Shown piece after piece: positions 26,002 to 34,989 of a stretch of 64,000 nt of DNA. The notes under the pieces are model-generated. The model saw only the letters and a list, made by a program, of their open reading frames with translations, was not told the DNA's origin and did not search any database. Within the stretch, counting starts at the first letter, position 1; every line of letters begins with the position of its first letter. Source of the DNA: Shewanella metallivivens (GTDB lineage Bacteria; Pseudomonadota; Gammaproteobacteria; Enterobacterales; Shewanellaceae); assembly GCF_028750675.1 (NCBI RefSeq), contig NZ_JAQQPZ010000004.1:1-64000 (forward strand). The letters run 5' to 3'. A program made the position numbers and the translations under genes.

Positions 26002-27039
26002 CTACTCTACCAGTTTGTCAGGCCAACCATAGTGATCAATATAATTAACTAAATTTTTAGGTCGATAATTATTGTCATTCAACCAACGTGTTTTAACCGA
26101 TTTATGTAAAACAATCGGTACTAGCTCTGGATCTAATTGACGTAGAAAACGTTTTTTAACCCGGTAAAAACTACGATAAGAATCGTGAATATCGGCCATG
26201 GGATTAGGTAATAAAGTATCAGACAAATGCAGTTCAACCGTTAATTTAAACAATTTAGCTTGGTTTAGCATCCACTGTAAGGCAATGTCCGACAAGGTAC
26301 TACCATCGCGATTAGGCGCACAGCTACCACCAATATTACTGTGAGCGCCCGCAAACCACACTTGTTGAATATCAATGCCGCTGCGTGGTTGCCAAATAGT
26401 GGGTTCAAAGTCACTTCGATGCTCATCCAGTGCTAAAGCATGGCGAGCTACGTTAACATTGCGCCCCAATTTGGTGTCGTAAAACTCATCTTTATCTTCA
26501 AATAGCCCTAAAAATGACACTGGGATCCCCATTGCGCCTACGGTGTCCCACACGCCGACAAACGCCACTTCGCGCGATGGATGAGAATGCTGTTGCCTAA
26601 ATTCAACCGAACGATCACCGTCTGGCGCAAATGGTTTGGTCTTCATTTTATAGTGGTCAAATGCTTGTTGAATCAATTTAGCATCGGGCCGGGTCACAAT
26701 ACCGCAGTTGTTAATAAGGCCGCATAAACAACGCACGGTATAAGCACCACGACTAAAACCAAATAAATAAATCTCATCGCCTAGGGAGTAGTTTTGCACA
26801 ATATAGCGATAAGCATCCATGATGTTTTTATGTAAACCGCGTCCGGTTGCGCCGCCAATGAATGCATCATGGTATGAGCCAATGCCCCAATCATAAAATA
26901 CCTGTTGCGGTACGCCGTCATCACCGAGCGGTTTAATCGCTCTGGCGAGTTTGAGCACATTGGTTGCGTGATCTTTTTCAAGATCTTTTTCTGGCCGATT
27001 CCAAGTTCCGTCGGCACAAATGACAATTCGTTTTTTCAT
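26002..27039 (-). CDS. DUF2235 (Tle1-like alpha/beta-hydrolase) protein
   Basis: 345 residues from ATG at 27039 (MKKRIVICADGTWNRP); the longer reading to 27144 adds an unconserved segment. CADGTWNR at the start, the nucleophile elbow LFGFSRGAYTVRCL (Ser in GFSRGA, ~residue 97), VGVWDTVGAMG and HSNIGGSC are the conserved blocks of the DUF2235 hydrolase domain. This domain occurs in type VI phospholipase effectors (Tle1) and in free-standing cytoplasmic proteins. There is no signal peptide, VgrG, PAAR or immunity gene nearby, so a housekeeping hydrolase is more likely than an effector. Substrate unknown. Confidence 0.85.
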   Translation of the reverse strand: MKKRIVICADGTWNRPEKDLEKDHATNVLKLARAIKPLGDDGVPQQVFYDWGIGSYHDAFIGGATGRGLHKNIMDAYRYIVQNYSLGDEIYLFGFSRGAYTVRCLCGLINNCGIVTRPDAKLIQQAFDHYKMKTKPFAPDGDRSVEFRQQHSHPSREVAFVGVWDTVGAMGIPVSFLGLFEDKDEFYDTKLGRNVNVARHALALDEHRSDFEPTIWQPRSGIDIQQVWFAGAHSNIGGSCAPNRDGSTLSDIALQWMLNQAKLFKLTVELHLSDTLLPNPMADIHDSYRSFYRVKKRFLRQLDPELVPIVLHKSVKTRWLNDNNYRPKNLVNYIDHYGWPDKLVE

Positions 27040-27171
27040 TACTTTCCCAGCTCCCTGCCTAAGTCGTCCAATCATAGTCATCCTGTCATCACTATAGACT
27101 AAAAGCCAATTTGAACCCGACAAAAAATAACCAATACTCGTCAATTAACCCTCAGCAAAAGGAACCGCGAA

Positions 27172-27714
27172 ATGATCACTGCAGCGCAAAGTGTACTAAT
27201 GATTGTTGACGTACAAGGCAAGCTTGCACAAGTGATGCAACAATCGACCCTATTACACCAAAAACTGGCCGTACTCATTCAAGGGGCACAACTTTTTGAT
27301 ATTCCTATTATTTGGTTAGAGCAACTGCCAGACAAACTGGGCCATACCAGTGACGAGTTAGCACATATACTCTCAAAAACCACTCACCCCATCGCAAAAC
27401 AACATTTCAGCGGTTGGCATTGTGATGAGGTAAAGCAACAGCTCAATGCATTAAACCGTCACCACGTTATTTTGGCCGGGATTGAAACCCACGTGTGTGT
27501 TTACCAAACCTGCCAAGACTTACAGGCCAACGACTTTCAAGTGCATGTGGTTAACGATGCTGTGTCATCAAGAGAATTAGAAAATAAAACTCTTGGAGTA
27601 CAAATGATGCTAAACGATGGCGCTAAACTCACTAACGTTGAGTCGTTATTGTTTGAGTTACAGCATGTTGCCCAAGGCGAGCGCTTTAAGGCATTACTCA
27701 AGCTGATAAAGTAG
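27172..27714 (+). CDS. Isochorismatase-like cysteine hydrolase (YcaC-type)
   Basis: 180 residues. The family triad is visible: Asp in MIVDVQGKL (~13), Lys (~residue 84 region, HPIAKQHFSGW) and Cys in GIETHVCVYQTC (Cys ~113) preceded by the cis-peptide-type VILAG strand. This subgroup includes YcaC-like hydrolases of unknown substrate. AAAGGAACCGCGAA precedes the ATG. A 12-bp hairpin (27733-27772) separates it from the next gene on the same strand. Confidence 0.88.
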   Translation: MITAAQSVLMIVDVQGKLAQVMQQSTLLHQKLAVLIQGAQLFDIPIIWLEQLPDKLGHTSDELAHILSKTTHPIAKQHFSGWHCDEVKQQLNALNRHHVILAGIETHVCVYQTCQDLQANDFQVHVVNDAVSSRELENKTLGVQMMLNDGAKLTNVESLLFELQHVAQGERFKALLKLIK

Positions 27715-27732
27715 CCATATGATGCCAGTATG

Positions 27733-27772
27733 AGTATGATGTTAAGCACAAATATAACAATAACATCATACT
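27733..27772 (+). promoter_or_regulatory. 12-bp hairpin immediately before the sulfotransferase start
   Basis: Perfect stem AGTATGATGTTA / TAACATCATACT with a 16-base loop, ending three bases before the ATG at 27776. No purine-rich ribosome-binding site is visible there and no T-run follows, so it may control translation or end the upstream transcript. Confidence 0.5.
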
Positions 27773-27775
27773 GGT

Positions 27776-28768
27776 ATGCATTCATTTGATCGGCCCATTA
27801 TTATTTTATCCGCGCCACGTTCTGGCAGTACCCTACTGTTTGAAGTGCTGTCAAAAAGCCAATCGCTGCATACTATTGGCGGCGAAAGCCATGCATTGAT
27901 TGAAACCATTCCTAAGCTCAATATTGCCTATCGTCAGTTTAGCTCCAATGCCTTAAGTGCTGACGATATTGACGATGAGTTACGTCGCCAATTACAACAA
28001 CGTTTTAGTGATGAACTGCGAGACAGCAAAGGCCAAAAGCCTAAAACATCATCGGTTAGACTGCTTGAGAAAACACCTAAAAACAGCTTACGTGTTGATT
28101 TTTTTAATGCGCTATTTCCAGATGCGTTGTTTATATACCTAGTGCGCGATCCCAAAGAAAATATCAGCAGTATTATGCAAGCCTGGCGTTCCAATAAATT
28201 TGTCACCTACCCTAACCTTCCTGGTTGGGATAAACGTCACTGGTCACTGTTATTACCTCCAAACTGGCAACAATTAAACAAGCAACCGCTGCACAATATC
28301 GCGGCGTTTCAATGGCAAGCGGCTAACGATGCCATTATGAGTCAATTGCAAAAGTTACCAGCCGATCGTTGGTGCATGTTGTCGTATGACCAATTAGTGT
28401 CTCAACCTGAGCAAACTGTGAGCGCATTGTGTGAGTTCACTGGCATTGAATTTGACCCCGATTTAGCCGCCCTATGTAGCCAACCTTTACCGCATTCGCG
28501 CTATACCATTACCACGCCTAAAGCCGATAAGTGGCTAGACAATTATCACGACATTGAAAAAGTGTGGTCCAATATTGCCAATACCCTTGGTCATATTAAT
28601 CAGCATTTGAGCGCACACGGCCAGCCTGTTTTTGAAGCACAATGGCAAGTATATGATGTGGCACCGCCACTACAGCCTAAGGCCGACTTTGCAGCAGTGC
28701 CACGTAATAGCCCATGCCCATGCGGCTCAGGTAAACGCTTTAAACAATGCCATGGCGCATTACGTTAA
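27776..28768 (+). CDS. Sulfotransferase-family protein with C-terminal SEC-C tail
   Basis: 330 residues. The PAPS-binding loop is [17 protein letters not shown] (5'-phosphosulfate loop, residues ~8-24), and the 3'-phosphate motif is [18 protein letters not shown] (~120-137). This is the Sulfotransfer_1/3 fold that moves sulfate from PAPS to a hydroxyl. The last ~25 residues, [20 protein letters not shown], form a SEC-C metal-binding tail almost identical in pattern to the SecA C-terminus. The next gene, 18 bases downstream, is a hydroxylase with the same tail, so the two are probably co-expressed and co-localised. The start is supported by the fold beginning at residue ~6; the usual ribosome-binding site is missing. 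Acceptor substrate unknown. Confidence 0.88.
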   Translation: MHSFDRPIIILSAPRSGSTLLFEVLSKSQSLHTIGGESHALIETIPKLNIAYRQFSSNALSADDIDDELRRQLQQRFSDELRDSKGQKPKTSSVRLLEKTPKNSLRVDFFNALFPDALFIYLVRDPKENISSIMQAWRSNKFVTYPNLPGWDKRHWSLLLPPNWQQLNKQPLHNIAAFQWQAANDAIMSQLQKLPADRWCMLSYDQLVSQPEQTVSALCEFTGIEFDPDLAALCSQPLPHSRYTITTPKADKWLDNYHDIEKVWSNIANTLGHINQHLSAHGQPVFEAQWQVYDVAPPLQPKADFAAVPRNSPCPCGSGKRFKQCHGALR

Positions 28769-28786
28769 TTTAAAGAGAGTCATATA

Positions 28787-29932
28787 ATGAAGTTACCTCA
28801 TGAATTTTATCAACTCCCTTACCGCTTTGATGTGCCTAAACTCATTGAAGAAATTAGCCAATTTACCGAAGACGATTGGGTGACTCACCACGAAGGGTTT
28901 CAAGGCAATTCAGCCATTCCATTAATATCGGTCAATGGCGAGTTTAATAACGATTTTAAAGGGCCAATGAAGCCAACTGCGGCCCTTGAACAAAGCCCTT
29001 ACATTAAGCAAATATTGGCCTCTTTTGGTGAGGTATTGAGTCGTTCACGCTTAATGCGTTTAGCGCCGGGCGCACAAGTGCCGTTGCATTCAGACATTAA
29101 TTACCATTGGTATAAACGGGTTCGAGTGCATATTCCGATCACCACCACCGAACAGGTTCAGTTTTACTGTCATGATAAGCAAGTGCATATGGGAGCTGGA
29201 GAATGTTGGATTTTCGACTCATGGAAATACCATAAAGTTGAGAATAACAGCGATCAATATCGGGTTCATTTAGTGATAGACCTGGCTGGTTCAAGTGCAT
29301 TTTGGCGAACAGTATTTCAACACTCGCGAGCAATTGTTGCCCCGCAAACCCCGTCATTAGCTTGTAGCAGTATCGATTATCAGCCAGAGGCACAGACTGA
29401 CATCATCACCGAGCAATATAATGCGCCTATTATTATGCCGGTGGCAGAAGTGGAATACTTAACCAACGAGCTGCTTGCAGAAGTAAAGCATAATCCACAA
29501 AATCCAGCGGCCGAAATTGATGCATTTAACCTATTAATTGCCGAGTTTGTGGCCGATTGGCGCATGCTATGGTTGCAGTTTGAATGCCAGCAACAAGGTT
29601 GGCCGCAGTATCATGCCTTGCGTGAGCACACCATGAAAAAAGCCATGCAACAAGTGCCGTCACTGCAATTAGCCCATTCAGGCTCTGCGGTTAAAGCATT
29701 TGAGCAATTAGTGATTGTGGCGTGTATGAATATTGAGCTAAGCCAAACTCGTCAAAGTCCGACTCATCAAGCCGCTCAAGCTAAGCCTAGATCGACACCT
29801 CAATCTAGCGCAGCAAAACCTTCAGCGACAGCGGCATCTCAGCAAGAAGTTGCAGCGCCACCAACACGTAATAGCCCTTGCCCTTGTGGCAGCGGTAAGC
29901 GCTATAAAGCCTGCCACGGTAAAATGAGTTAA
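28787..29932 (+). CDS. Aspartyl/asparaginyl beta-hydroxylase-like dioxygenase with SEC-C tail
   Basis: 381 residues. The first ~180 form an Asp/Asn beta-hydroxylase cupin-type domain: iron ligands in VPLHSDINYHWYKRVRVHIPI (His, with acidic neighbour) and SWKYHKVENNSDQYRVHLVID (second His and the 2-oxoglutarate-binding Arg). An alpha-helical segment with YHALREH follows (~220-310), then a low-complexity Gln/Ala/Ser/Pro linker (~320-355) and SEC-C tail [19 protein letters not shown]. Family enzymes hydroxylate Asp or Asn side chains in proteins or peptides. Gene pair with the SEC-C sulfotransferase just upstream (AAAGAGAG ribosome-binding site). Substrate unknown. Confidence 0.88.
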   Translation: MKLPHEFYQLPYRFDVPKLIEEISQFTEDDWVTHHEGFQGNSAIPLISVNGEFNNDFKGPMKPTAALEQSPYIKQILASFGEVLSRSRLMRLAPGAQVPLHSDINYHWYKRVRVHIPITTTEQVQFYCHDKQVHMGAGECWIFDSWKYHKVENNSDQYRVHLVIDLAGSSAFWRTVFQHSRAIVAPQTPSLACSSIDYQPEAQTDIITEQYNAPIIMPVAEVEYLTNELLAEVKHNPQNPAAEIDAFNLLIAEFVADWRMLWLQFECQQQGWPQYHALREHTMKKAMQQVPSLQLAHSGSAVKAFEQLVIVACMNIELSQTRQSPTHQAAQAKPRSTPQSSAAKPSATAASQQEVAAPPTRNSPCPCGSGKRYKACHGKMS

Positions 29933-30001
29933 TACAACCCTTAAAAAATCCTTAACGTTTAGGTATTGCTTTATGTATTGGCGAATAAAGTCACATCGTC
30001 G

Positions 30002-31576
30002 TTAACCAAAAAACTGCTGCGCCGCTTTTTGAGCTATCGCATCTAGCTTGGCAATTTCGGCTGGCAGATAGTCGCGGTATTTATCACTTTGACCAATGGC
30101 CTTAGGGTTCATCGGCTGCCTCACTTGGCTGGCACTTGGTGTTAATACCGCACGCTTTGACTCATAAAACGTAAAACACTGCGCCTGGGTCTCTAAGCCG
30201 CAATAATCTAACATTCGCTGAATTTGCGCCTGTGGCTGATTAACCAACTGCTCAAAACACACATGCAGGATTTCATTGGGATATAACGTGTCCCAATGTG
30301 CCATGATGTCCAAATAGTGGCTCCAATAAGTATTAATACCATCGAGTGAGTAAGAATAGTCATGACCATGACTAAAATATTGTTTAAACACACTTAAGCC
30401 GTTATCGACCGTATTACGCACCACGTTGATAATTTTGGCTTGAGGAAACAGGCTTTTAATCAAGCCAATATGCAGAAAGTTATTCGGGTTTTTATCAATC
30501 ACATACACAGGTGCATCGTCAAAATAGTGATTCACTTCTGCCAAGTACTTTACTTTAAAGGCGTTAATCTCGGTGGCGGTTAAGTTATTTAACCGCGCTT
30601 GATAGCCGCCCGACATTTCCAGTTGCAGCGCAAAACGCTCCATAAATTGCAGCTCATCCGTAGCCCCAACCTTAGTATGGCACGCTAAAATTTGCTCCAC
30701 CAAAGTGGTGCCAGAGCGCGGCATACCTACAATAAAAATCGGTGTTTGGTTATGTACGGCCTGTCGATCAATCTGAGCTGACGGCTGGTGTTTTAACAAT
30801 GAAAACACTAAATTTGAAAACAGTGCCTGCTTAAAGGGTCGTTGAGTAGCCATTAACTCATTGGCTTTTAACATTGCCTGACACGCTTTATCAACTTGTT
30901 GGTGTTGCTCATAAGCCTTACATAACGCAAATTGGATCAAGCTATGATTGCTGGTACTTAACTGAGTATCACCTGCGCAGCGTTCAAGCTCGCTAATATC
31001 ATCAGCGCTAAATTGATAGCGCTTTAAATCGGCCAAGCTCCAATAACCTACACCATATTGATTACCGCTTAAGCTAATGTATTTTTTGTAAAAGTCGGCA
31101 GCAACATCAGTGTTGCTTTTAGCTTTATGAATGTGACCTAAATTAAGCATTACGGCAGGTTCTGGCATATTATTGCTCACACACCAGTCAAAACATTGCT
31201 CAGCCAGCGCCATGTTACCCACTTTAGTGGCAACTAACCCCAGCTTATAACGATACGGGTGCGAAGCGGGTTCAAGTTCACACAGTTGCTGCAACAAATG
31301 CAAAGCCGCAAAATGATCTTCTTTTATTTCACTAATACTCACTAAACCTGCCAGCACATTAACGGAGGTAGGCGACAATACTTGTGCGGCTTTTAAATGT
31401 GATTCAGCGTCTTGCAACTGTTGTTGCTGTAAATAAATCAATCCCAACATGGTTAATGCCGAAACATTGTTGGGGTCACGTTTAACCACTTTGCGAGCAT
31501 ACATTCTGGCCGATGAGTAATTTTTAGATTGGAAAAGAGACTCAGCCTGAGATAAATACTGTTCAATAACACTCAC
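30002..31576 (-). CDS. TPR-repeat sulfotransferase
   Basis: 524 residues starting at a GTG codon (31576) with AAAGGA seven bases upstream. Residues ~1-260 are tetratricopeptide repeats (for example NVSALTMLGLIYLQQQQLQDAE). Residues ~270-524 are a sulfotransferase domain with PAPS loop FIVGMPRSGTTLVEQIL, catalytic-type DELQFMERFA, and 3'-phosphate motif IINVVRNTVDNGLSVFKQ. This TPR plus sulfotransferase layout resembles bacterial homologues of tyrosylprotein sulfotransferase. It converges on the SEC-C sulfotransferase/hydroxylase pair with a 69-base gap, which suggests a shared pathway. No signal peptide, so it is likely cytoplasmic. Confidence 0.9.
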   Translation of the reverse strand: MSVIEQYLSQAESLFQSKNYSSARMYARKVVKRDPNNVSALTMLGLIYLQQQQLQDAESHLKAAQVLSPTSVNVLAGLVSISEIKEDHFAALHLLQQLCELEPASHPYRYKLGLVATKVGNMALAEQCFDWCVSNNMPEPAVMLNLGHIHKAKSNTDVAADFYKKYISLSGNQYGVGYWSLADLKRYQFSADDISELERCAGDTQLSTSNHSLIQFALCKAYEQHQQVDKACQAMLKANELMATQRPFKQALFSNLVFSLLKHQPSAQIDRQAVHNQTPIFIVGMPRSGTTLVEQILACHTKVGATDELQFMERFALQLEMSGGYQARLNNLTATEINAFKVKYLAEVNHYFDDAPVYVIDKNPNNFLHIGLIKSLFPQAKIINVVRNTVDNGLSVFKQYFSHGHDYSYSLDGINTYWSHYLDIMAHWDTLYPNEILHVCFEQLVNQPQAQIQRMLDYCGLETQAQCFTFYESKRAVLTPSASQVRQPMNPKAIGQSDKYRDYLPAEIAKLDAIAQKAAQQFFG

Positions 31577-31809
31577 ATCATGATCCTTTAATTATTATTT
31601 TATCACTCTAAATTGATTATCCTGAGGTTATCACAACTGACACTGGCGACTGAACCCAATACTGAACGAAATAGCCCGCAACTTCGTATTGCATTAGAGA
31701 TAGAGCATTGAATGCTCCAATGATATTGTAAATAACCTAAGCTCACCCCTTATCGAGCTCAAGTTAAATACATGTCTTTAATATTCGCCCCAAAGCATAG
31801 TGAGTTGCC

Positions 31810-33120
31810 ATGAAAAATAATGAAGTAAAAGTCCCCAGTGGCCGTCTGTCCCGTTTATCAAAAATGGGTGGCCTCGCATCGCGTTTGGCGGGTAACGTAT
31901 TATTTGAAGGGGCAAAGCAACTAAGTAAAGGGCAGTCACCTAAGTTACAACAATTGGTGATGACGCCATCGAACATTGGTCATGTGGCCGAAAAGTTATC
32001 GCAATTGCGCGGTGCGGCCATGAAAGTCGGCCAAATGTTGTCAATGGATGCCGGTGATCTCGTCGCGCCAGAATTAGCAGAAGTACTCGCTAAGTTGCGC
32101 TCGGATGCTAAAGTCATGCCGCACAAGCAATTAACCACATTACTTGTACAACAATGGGGCCGAGATTGGTTAGCGCCTTTCGCCCAATTTGAATTGCGCC
32201 CTTTTGCCGCAGCCTCTATTGGTCAGGTGCATGTTGCCTACCTCGATACAGGTGAAAAGTTAGCGGTCAAAATTCAATATCCCGGCGTACGAGACAGCAT
32301 CGACAGCGACATTGATAACGTTGCCACCTTATTAAAAGTATCGAGGCTTATCCCCGCAAACGTTAAGCTTGATACCTTACTCGCCGAAGCCAAAGCGCAA
32401 TTACATAATGAGGCCGACTATCACTTTGAAGCCGAGCAAATCGCACTTTATCAGCAGCAACTTGGTGATGACCCGCATTTTATTGTGCCTAAAGTGTACT
32501 CAGCGCTGAGCAATAACAGCATCTTAACCATGCAATTTGTTGAAGGCACGCCCATTGAATCAGTCGCCCAGGCCTCGCAAGAGGTGCGCAACCTCGTTGC
32601 CAGTCGCTTAATGGAGTTGTGTTTTAAGGAGTTATTTGAGTTTAAGTTGCTGCAATCGGATCCAAATTTTGCCAATTTTCAGTATCAGGCTGACAGCCAA
32701 AAAATTGTCCTACTCGACTTTGGTGCCACGCGCAGTATTAGCGATAAATTAGCACAAGGTTACCAACTGCTGATGACCGGTGCACTCAAGCACGATAAAG
32801 TGCAAATGGCCATTGGCGCACAACAAATTGGCTTTTTTCAAGATGCGATAGATCCTGCGCACAAGCAATTAATCATTGATATTTTTTATCAAGCTTGTGA
32901 ACCAATATATTTTGATGGCGAATATGATTTTGGCCAAAGCACCCTAGCCAAACGCATCACAGAGGCTGGTAAAGCCATGAGTACCCAACAAAATGAATGG
33001 CATACACCGCCAACCGATGCTATTTTTATTCATCGTAAATTAGCAGGTATGTATTTACTGGCGGCTAAACTCAAGGCTAAAGTGAACGTTGGCGAGCTAT
33101 TTTCTAAGTATCGAGGTTAA
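31810..33120 (+). CDS. AarF/ABC1/UbiB-family atypical kinase
   Basis: 436 residues. It has the family's N-terminal KxGQ motif (AAMKVGQMLSMD), the Ala-rich nucleotide loop AAASIGQVHVAYL in place of a Gly loop, the Lys in AVKIQYPG, the ExD-type region NEADYHFEAEQ, and LLDFGATRSIS as the DFG equivalent. The catalytic loop reads LQSDPNFANFQY, where UbiB has HxDPHPGN, so the usual His residues are replaced; other ADCK-like proteins also show DPNxxNF. Members support ubiquinone synthesis or lipid metabolism. No C-terminal membrane helices are visible, unlike UbiB itself, so this is a UbiB paralogue. Confidence 0.9.
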   Translation: MKNNEVKVPSGRLSRLSKMGGLASRLAGNVLFEGAKQLSKGQSPKLQQLVMTPSNIGHVAEKLSQLRGAAMKVGQMLSMDAGDLVAPELAEVLAKLRSDAKVMPHKQLTTLLVQQWGRDWLAPFAQFELRPFAAASIGQVHVAYLDTGEKLAVKIQYPGVRDSIDSDIDNVATLLKVSRLIPANVKLDTLLAEAKAQLHNEADYHFEAEQIALYQQQLGDDPHFIVPKVYSALSNNSILTMQFVEGTPIESVAQASQEVRNLVASRLMELCFKELFEFKLLQSDPNFANFQYQADSQKIVLLDFGATRSISDKLAQGYQLLMTGALKHDKVQMAIGAQQIGFFQDAIDPAHKQLIIDIFYQACEPIYFDGEYDFGQSTLAKRITEAGKAMSTQQNEWHTPPTDAIFIHRKLAGMYLLAAKLKAKVNVGELFSKYRG

Positions 33121-33128
33121 AAACACAG

Positions 33129-33175
33129 TAATGATGCCTGTTAAATTGCACATTTACTTAAACAAGGCATCATTA
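33129..33175 (+). promoter_or_regulatory. Stem-loop covering the beta-lactamase ribosome-binding site
   Basis: Inverted repeat TAATGATGCC / GGCATCATTA (33129-33138 and 33166-33175) with a 27-base loop. The right arm holds the AAGG ribosome-binding site and the first base of the ATG, so it could mask translation; it could also act as the 3' end of the aarF transcript. Confidence 0.5.
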
Positions 33176-33963
33176 TGATATTAAATCATTTTTGGCGGTT
33201 TTACTCTCTCATTAGTGTAGCGATGCTCATGATAAGTGCACCTTCCTTTGCCCATGAAACCGAACAACTAACCGCTCAAAGCAAAAGCGATGCAGCCCAA
33301 AAACCACAGCAGCAAACCGCCGAACTCACCCTATCGCCTGTTGCGCCAGATGTGTATTTACATCGGTCATATCAGGCAGTAAAAGGTTTTGGATTAGTTG
33401 AATCGAACGGCCTAGTGGTGGTGCAAAATAAGCAGGCGTTTATTATTGATACCCCCTGGACAGATAACGATACCGCTAAGCTTGTTGATTGGATTACCCA
33501 GCAAGGTTTAACCGTGACAGCCAGTATCTCAACTCATTCTCACCAAGATCGCGCCGGCGGTATTGGTTATCTTAACAGCCAAGGCATCGCCACCTGGGTG
33601 TCAGATAAAACTCAGCACATATTAACAGCCAACCAACTCGCAACAGCCACACATACATTTGCAGGTAATCAACACATATTGCAACCACAACTCATTGAAG
33701 TGTTTGACCTTGGCGCTGGCCACACGGTCGACAACCTAGTGGTGTGGCTGCCAACACAACAGATTTTATTTGGTGGCTGTTTAATTAAATCATTACGTTC
33801 ACGCACTCTCGGCTATACCGGCGAAGCAAACCTGCAACAATGGCCGCTTACCGTTGCAAAAGTACAAGCACAATTTACTAAGGCTACAATAGTGGTACCG
33901 GGGCATGGCAAAATAGGTGATAGGTCACTGCTAAGCCATACCATTGACCTGCTCACACAGTAG
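33175..33963 (+). CDS. Subclass B1 metallo-beta-lactamase-like enzyme
   Basis: 262 residues with a Sec signal peptide (cleavage after APSFA, ~residue 24). All B1 zinc ligands are visible in order: HSHQD (BBL His116, His118, Asp120), GAGHT (His196), FGGCLIKS (Cys221) and VPGHGKIGD (His263). GHTVDNLVVWLP and ILFGGCL are B1 hallmarks. Chromosomal B1 carbapenemases SLB-1 and SFB-1 were described from S. livingstonensis and S. frigidimarina, so this is probably an intrinsic homologue. A ~35-residue Gln/Ala-rich stretch after the signal peptide is longer than usual. It lies 54 bases after aarF with no mobile context, which argues against recent acquisition. Substrate range cannot be read from sequence. 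Confidence 0.88.
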   Translation: MILNHFWRFYSLISVAMLMISAPSFAHETEQLTAQSKSDAAQKPQQQTAELTLSPVAPDVYLHRSYQAVKGFGLVESNGLVVVQNKQAFIIDTPWTDNDTAKLVDWITQQGLTVTASISTHSHQDRAGGIGYLNSQGIATWVSDKTQHILTANQLATATHTFAGNQHILQPQLIEVFDLGAGHTVDNLVVWLPTQQILFGGCLIKSLRSRTLGYTGEANLQQWPLTVAKVQAQFTKATIVVPGHGKIGDRSLLSHTIDLLTQ

Positions 33964-34064
33964 TCTCACGTCAGCACTGATTTAATAATGCATCACTGTA
34001 AAACCATACAAAAAAACAGTTAGTTAACTTATAGTTCAATTGAACTTACACAAGGAGAGTCACC

Positions 34065-34451
34065 ATGTTTAGTCACGTTATGATCGGCGTTAACGATATT
34101 GAAGCGTCAAAAAAATTCTATGATGCCACTTTAGGTGCATTAGGCATTGCACCCGGCCATATTGATGCTAAAGGCCGTTGTTTTTATATGACACCAAGCG
34201 GTATTTTTGCATTAACTAAACCGATTAATGGCGAGCCAGCTAGTCACGGTAATGGCACCACTATCGGTTTTGCAGCACAAACACCTGAACTAGCCGACGC
34301 GTGGCATGCTGCGGGGGTTGCTAATGGCGGCACCGCCAGTGAAGATGCGCCAGGTGTGCGCTCAGGCCCAGCATTTGATCTTTATCTTGCCTATTTACGC
34401 GATCTTGATGGTAACAAGCTTTGTGCCCTGCACCGAGTAGCAAAAGACTAA
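34065..34451 (+). CDS. VOC-family protein (glyoxalase/dioxygenase fold)
   Basis: 128 residues in two beta-alpha-beta-beta-beta modules: MFSHVMIGVNDIEASKKFYDATLGALG (first module; His4 as possible metal ligand) and DLYLAYLRDLDGNKLCALH at the C-terminus. ACAAGGAGAGTCACC is a strong ribosome-binding site. This subgroup is a generic VOC protein and its substrate is unknown; the acidic Glu ligand of glyoxalase I is not obvious. Confidence 0.88.
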   Translation: MFSHVMIGVNDIEASKKFYDATLGALGIAPGHIDAKGRCFYMTPSGIFALTKPINGEPASHGNGTTIGFAAQTPELADAWHAAGVANGGTASEDAPGVRSGPAFDLYLAYLRDLDGNKLCALHRVAKD

Positions 34452-34488
34452 TAAGCACTCAGTAATCACCTAATTAGGTGCGGTGCTA

Positions 34489-34779
34489 GGGCCTGCTGAT
34501 CTTTGCTGGTTTAATTTTTCTCAAGTTAAAAACGTTTTAATCGAGGCGAATGGATTGATGCCTAGTCATCTAAGCAACTCTTTATTTGCAAAGCATCATT
34601 CAACAAAGCGTAAAACGTTTTTAGCCGAACTCTTCGGGCAGCATTTGTTGGCCATTTTTACTGCATTATCGACTTTTTATGTAGAATAACGACACCTCAA
34701 AGTCTCTGCCGCACAGTTGAATATGTGAGTAATAGCCAGCAATGCGCTGCAAAAACAACCTTGAAAAATCAACAGGCCC
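34489..34779 (-). mobile_element. MITE-like non-autonomous element, copy 2
   Basis: 291 bases, the inverse of 14195-14470, with high similarity along its whole length and one insertion of about 15 bases (TTATTTGCAAAGCATC region). Terminal repeats GGGCCTGCTGATCTTT / AAAAATCAACAGGCCC, flanked by TA on both sides (34487-34488, 34780-34781). No gene inside; a 68-codon frame across it (34483-34689) is an accident of the repeat. Confidence 0.85.
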
Positions 34780-34989
34780 TACTACTTCGCCTACCTCTAT
34801 TTAATCACAATGCATTGCCATTATTCGTTACTTACGCGATACAAAAAGCACTTCAACTTACCGACACCAGGTTACGAAGTTTGATACATGTCTTTATATA
34901 AGGTAATTAAATGTAAACTTATTGGTATTTAATTGAAGTGGACAAAGTGAGGGCTTAGTATTGCCAACATCAAGTCAGTGGAGTACCCA

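Noticed and set aside
26002..27039. Type VI secretion phospholipase effector
   Set aside because: The DUF2235 domain fits Tle1, but there is no VgrG, PAAR, adaptor or immunity gene nearby and no fused delivery domain.
34483..34689. 68-codon plus-strand frame after the VOC gene
   Set aside because: It lies inside the MITE and is interrupted in the other copy, so it reflects the element rather than a gene.
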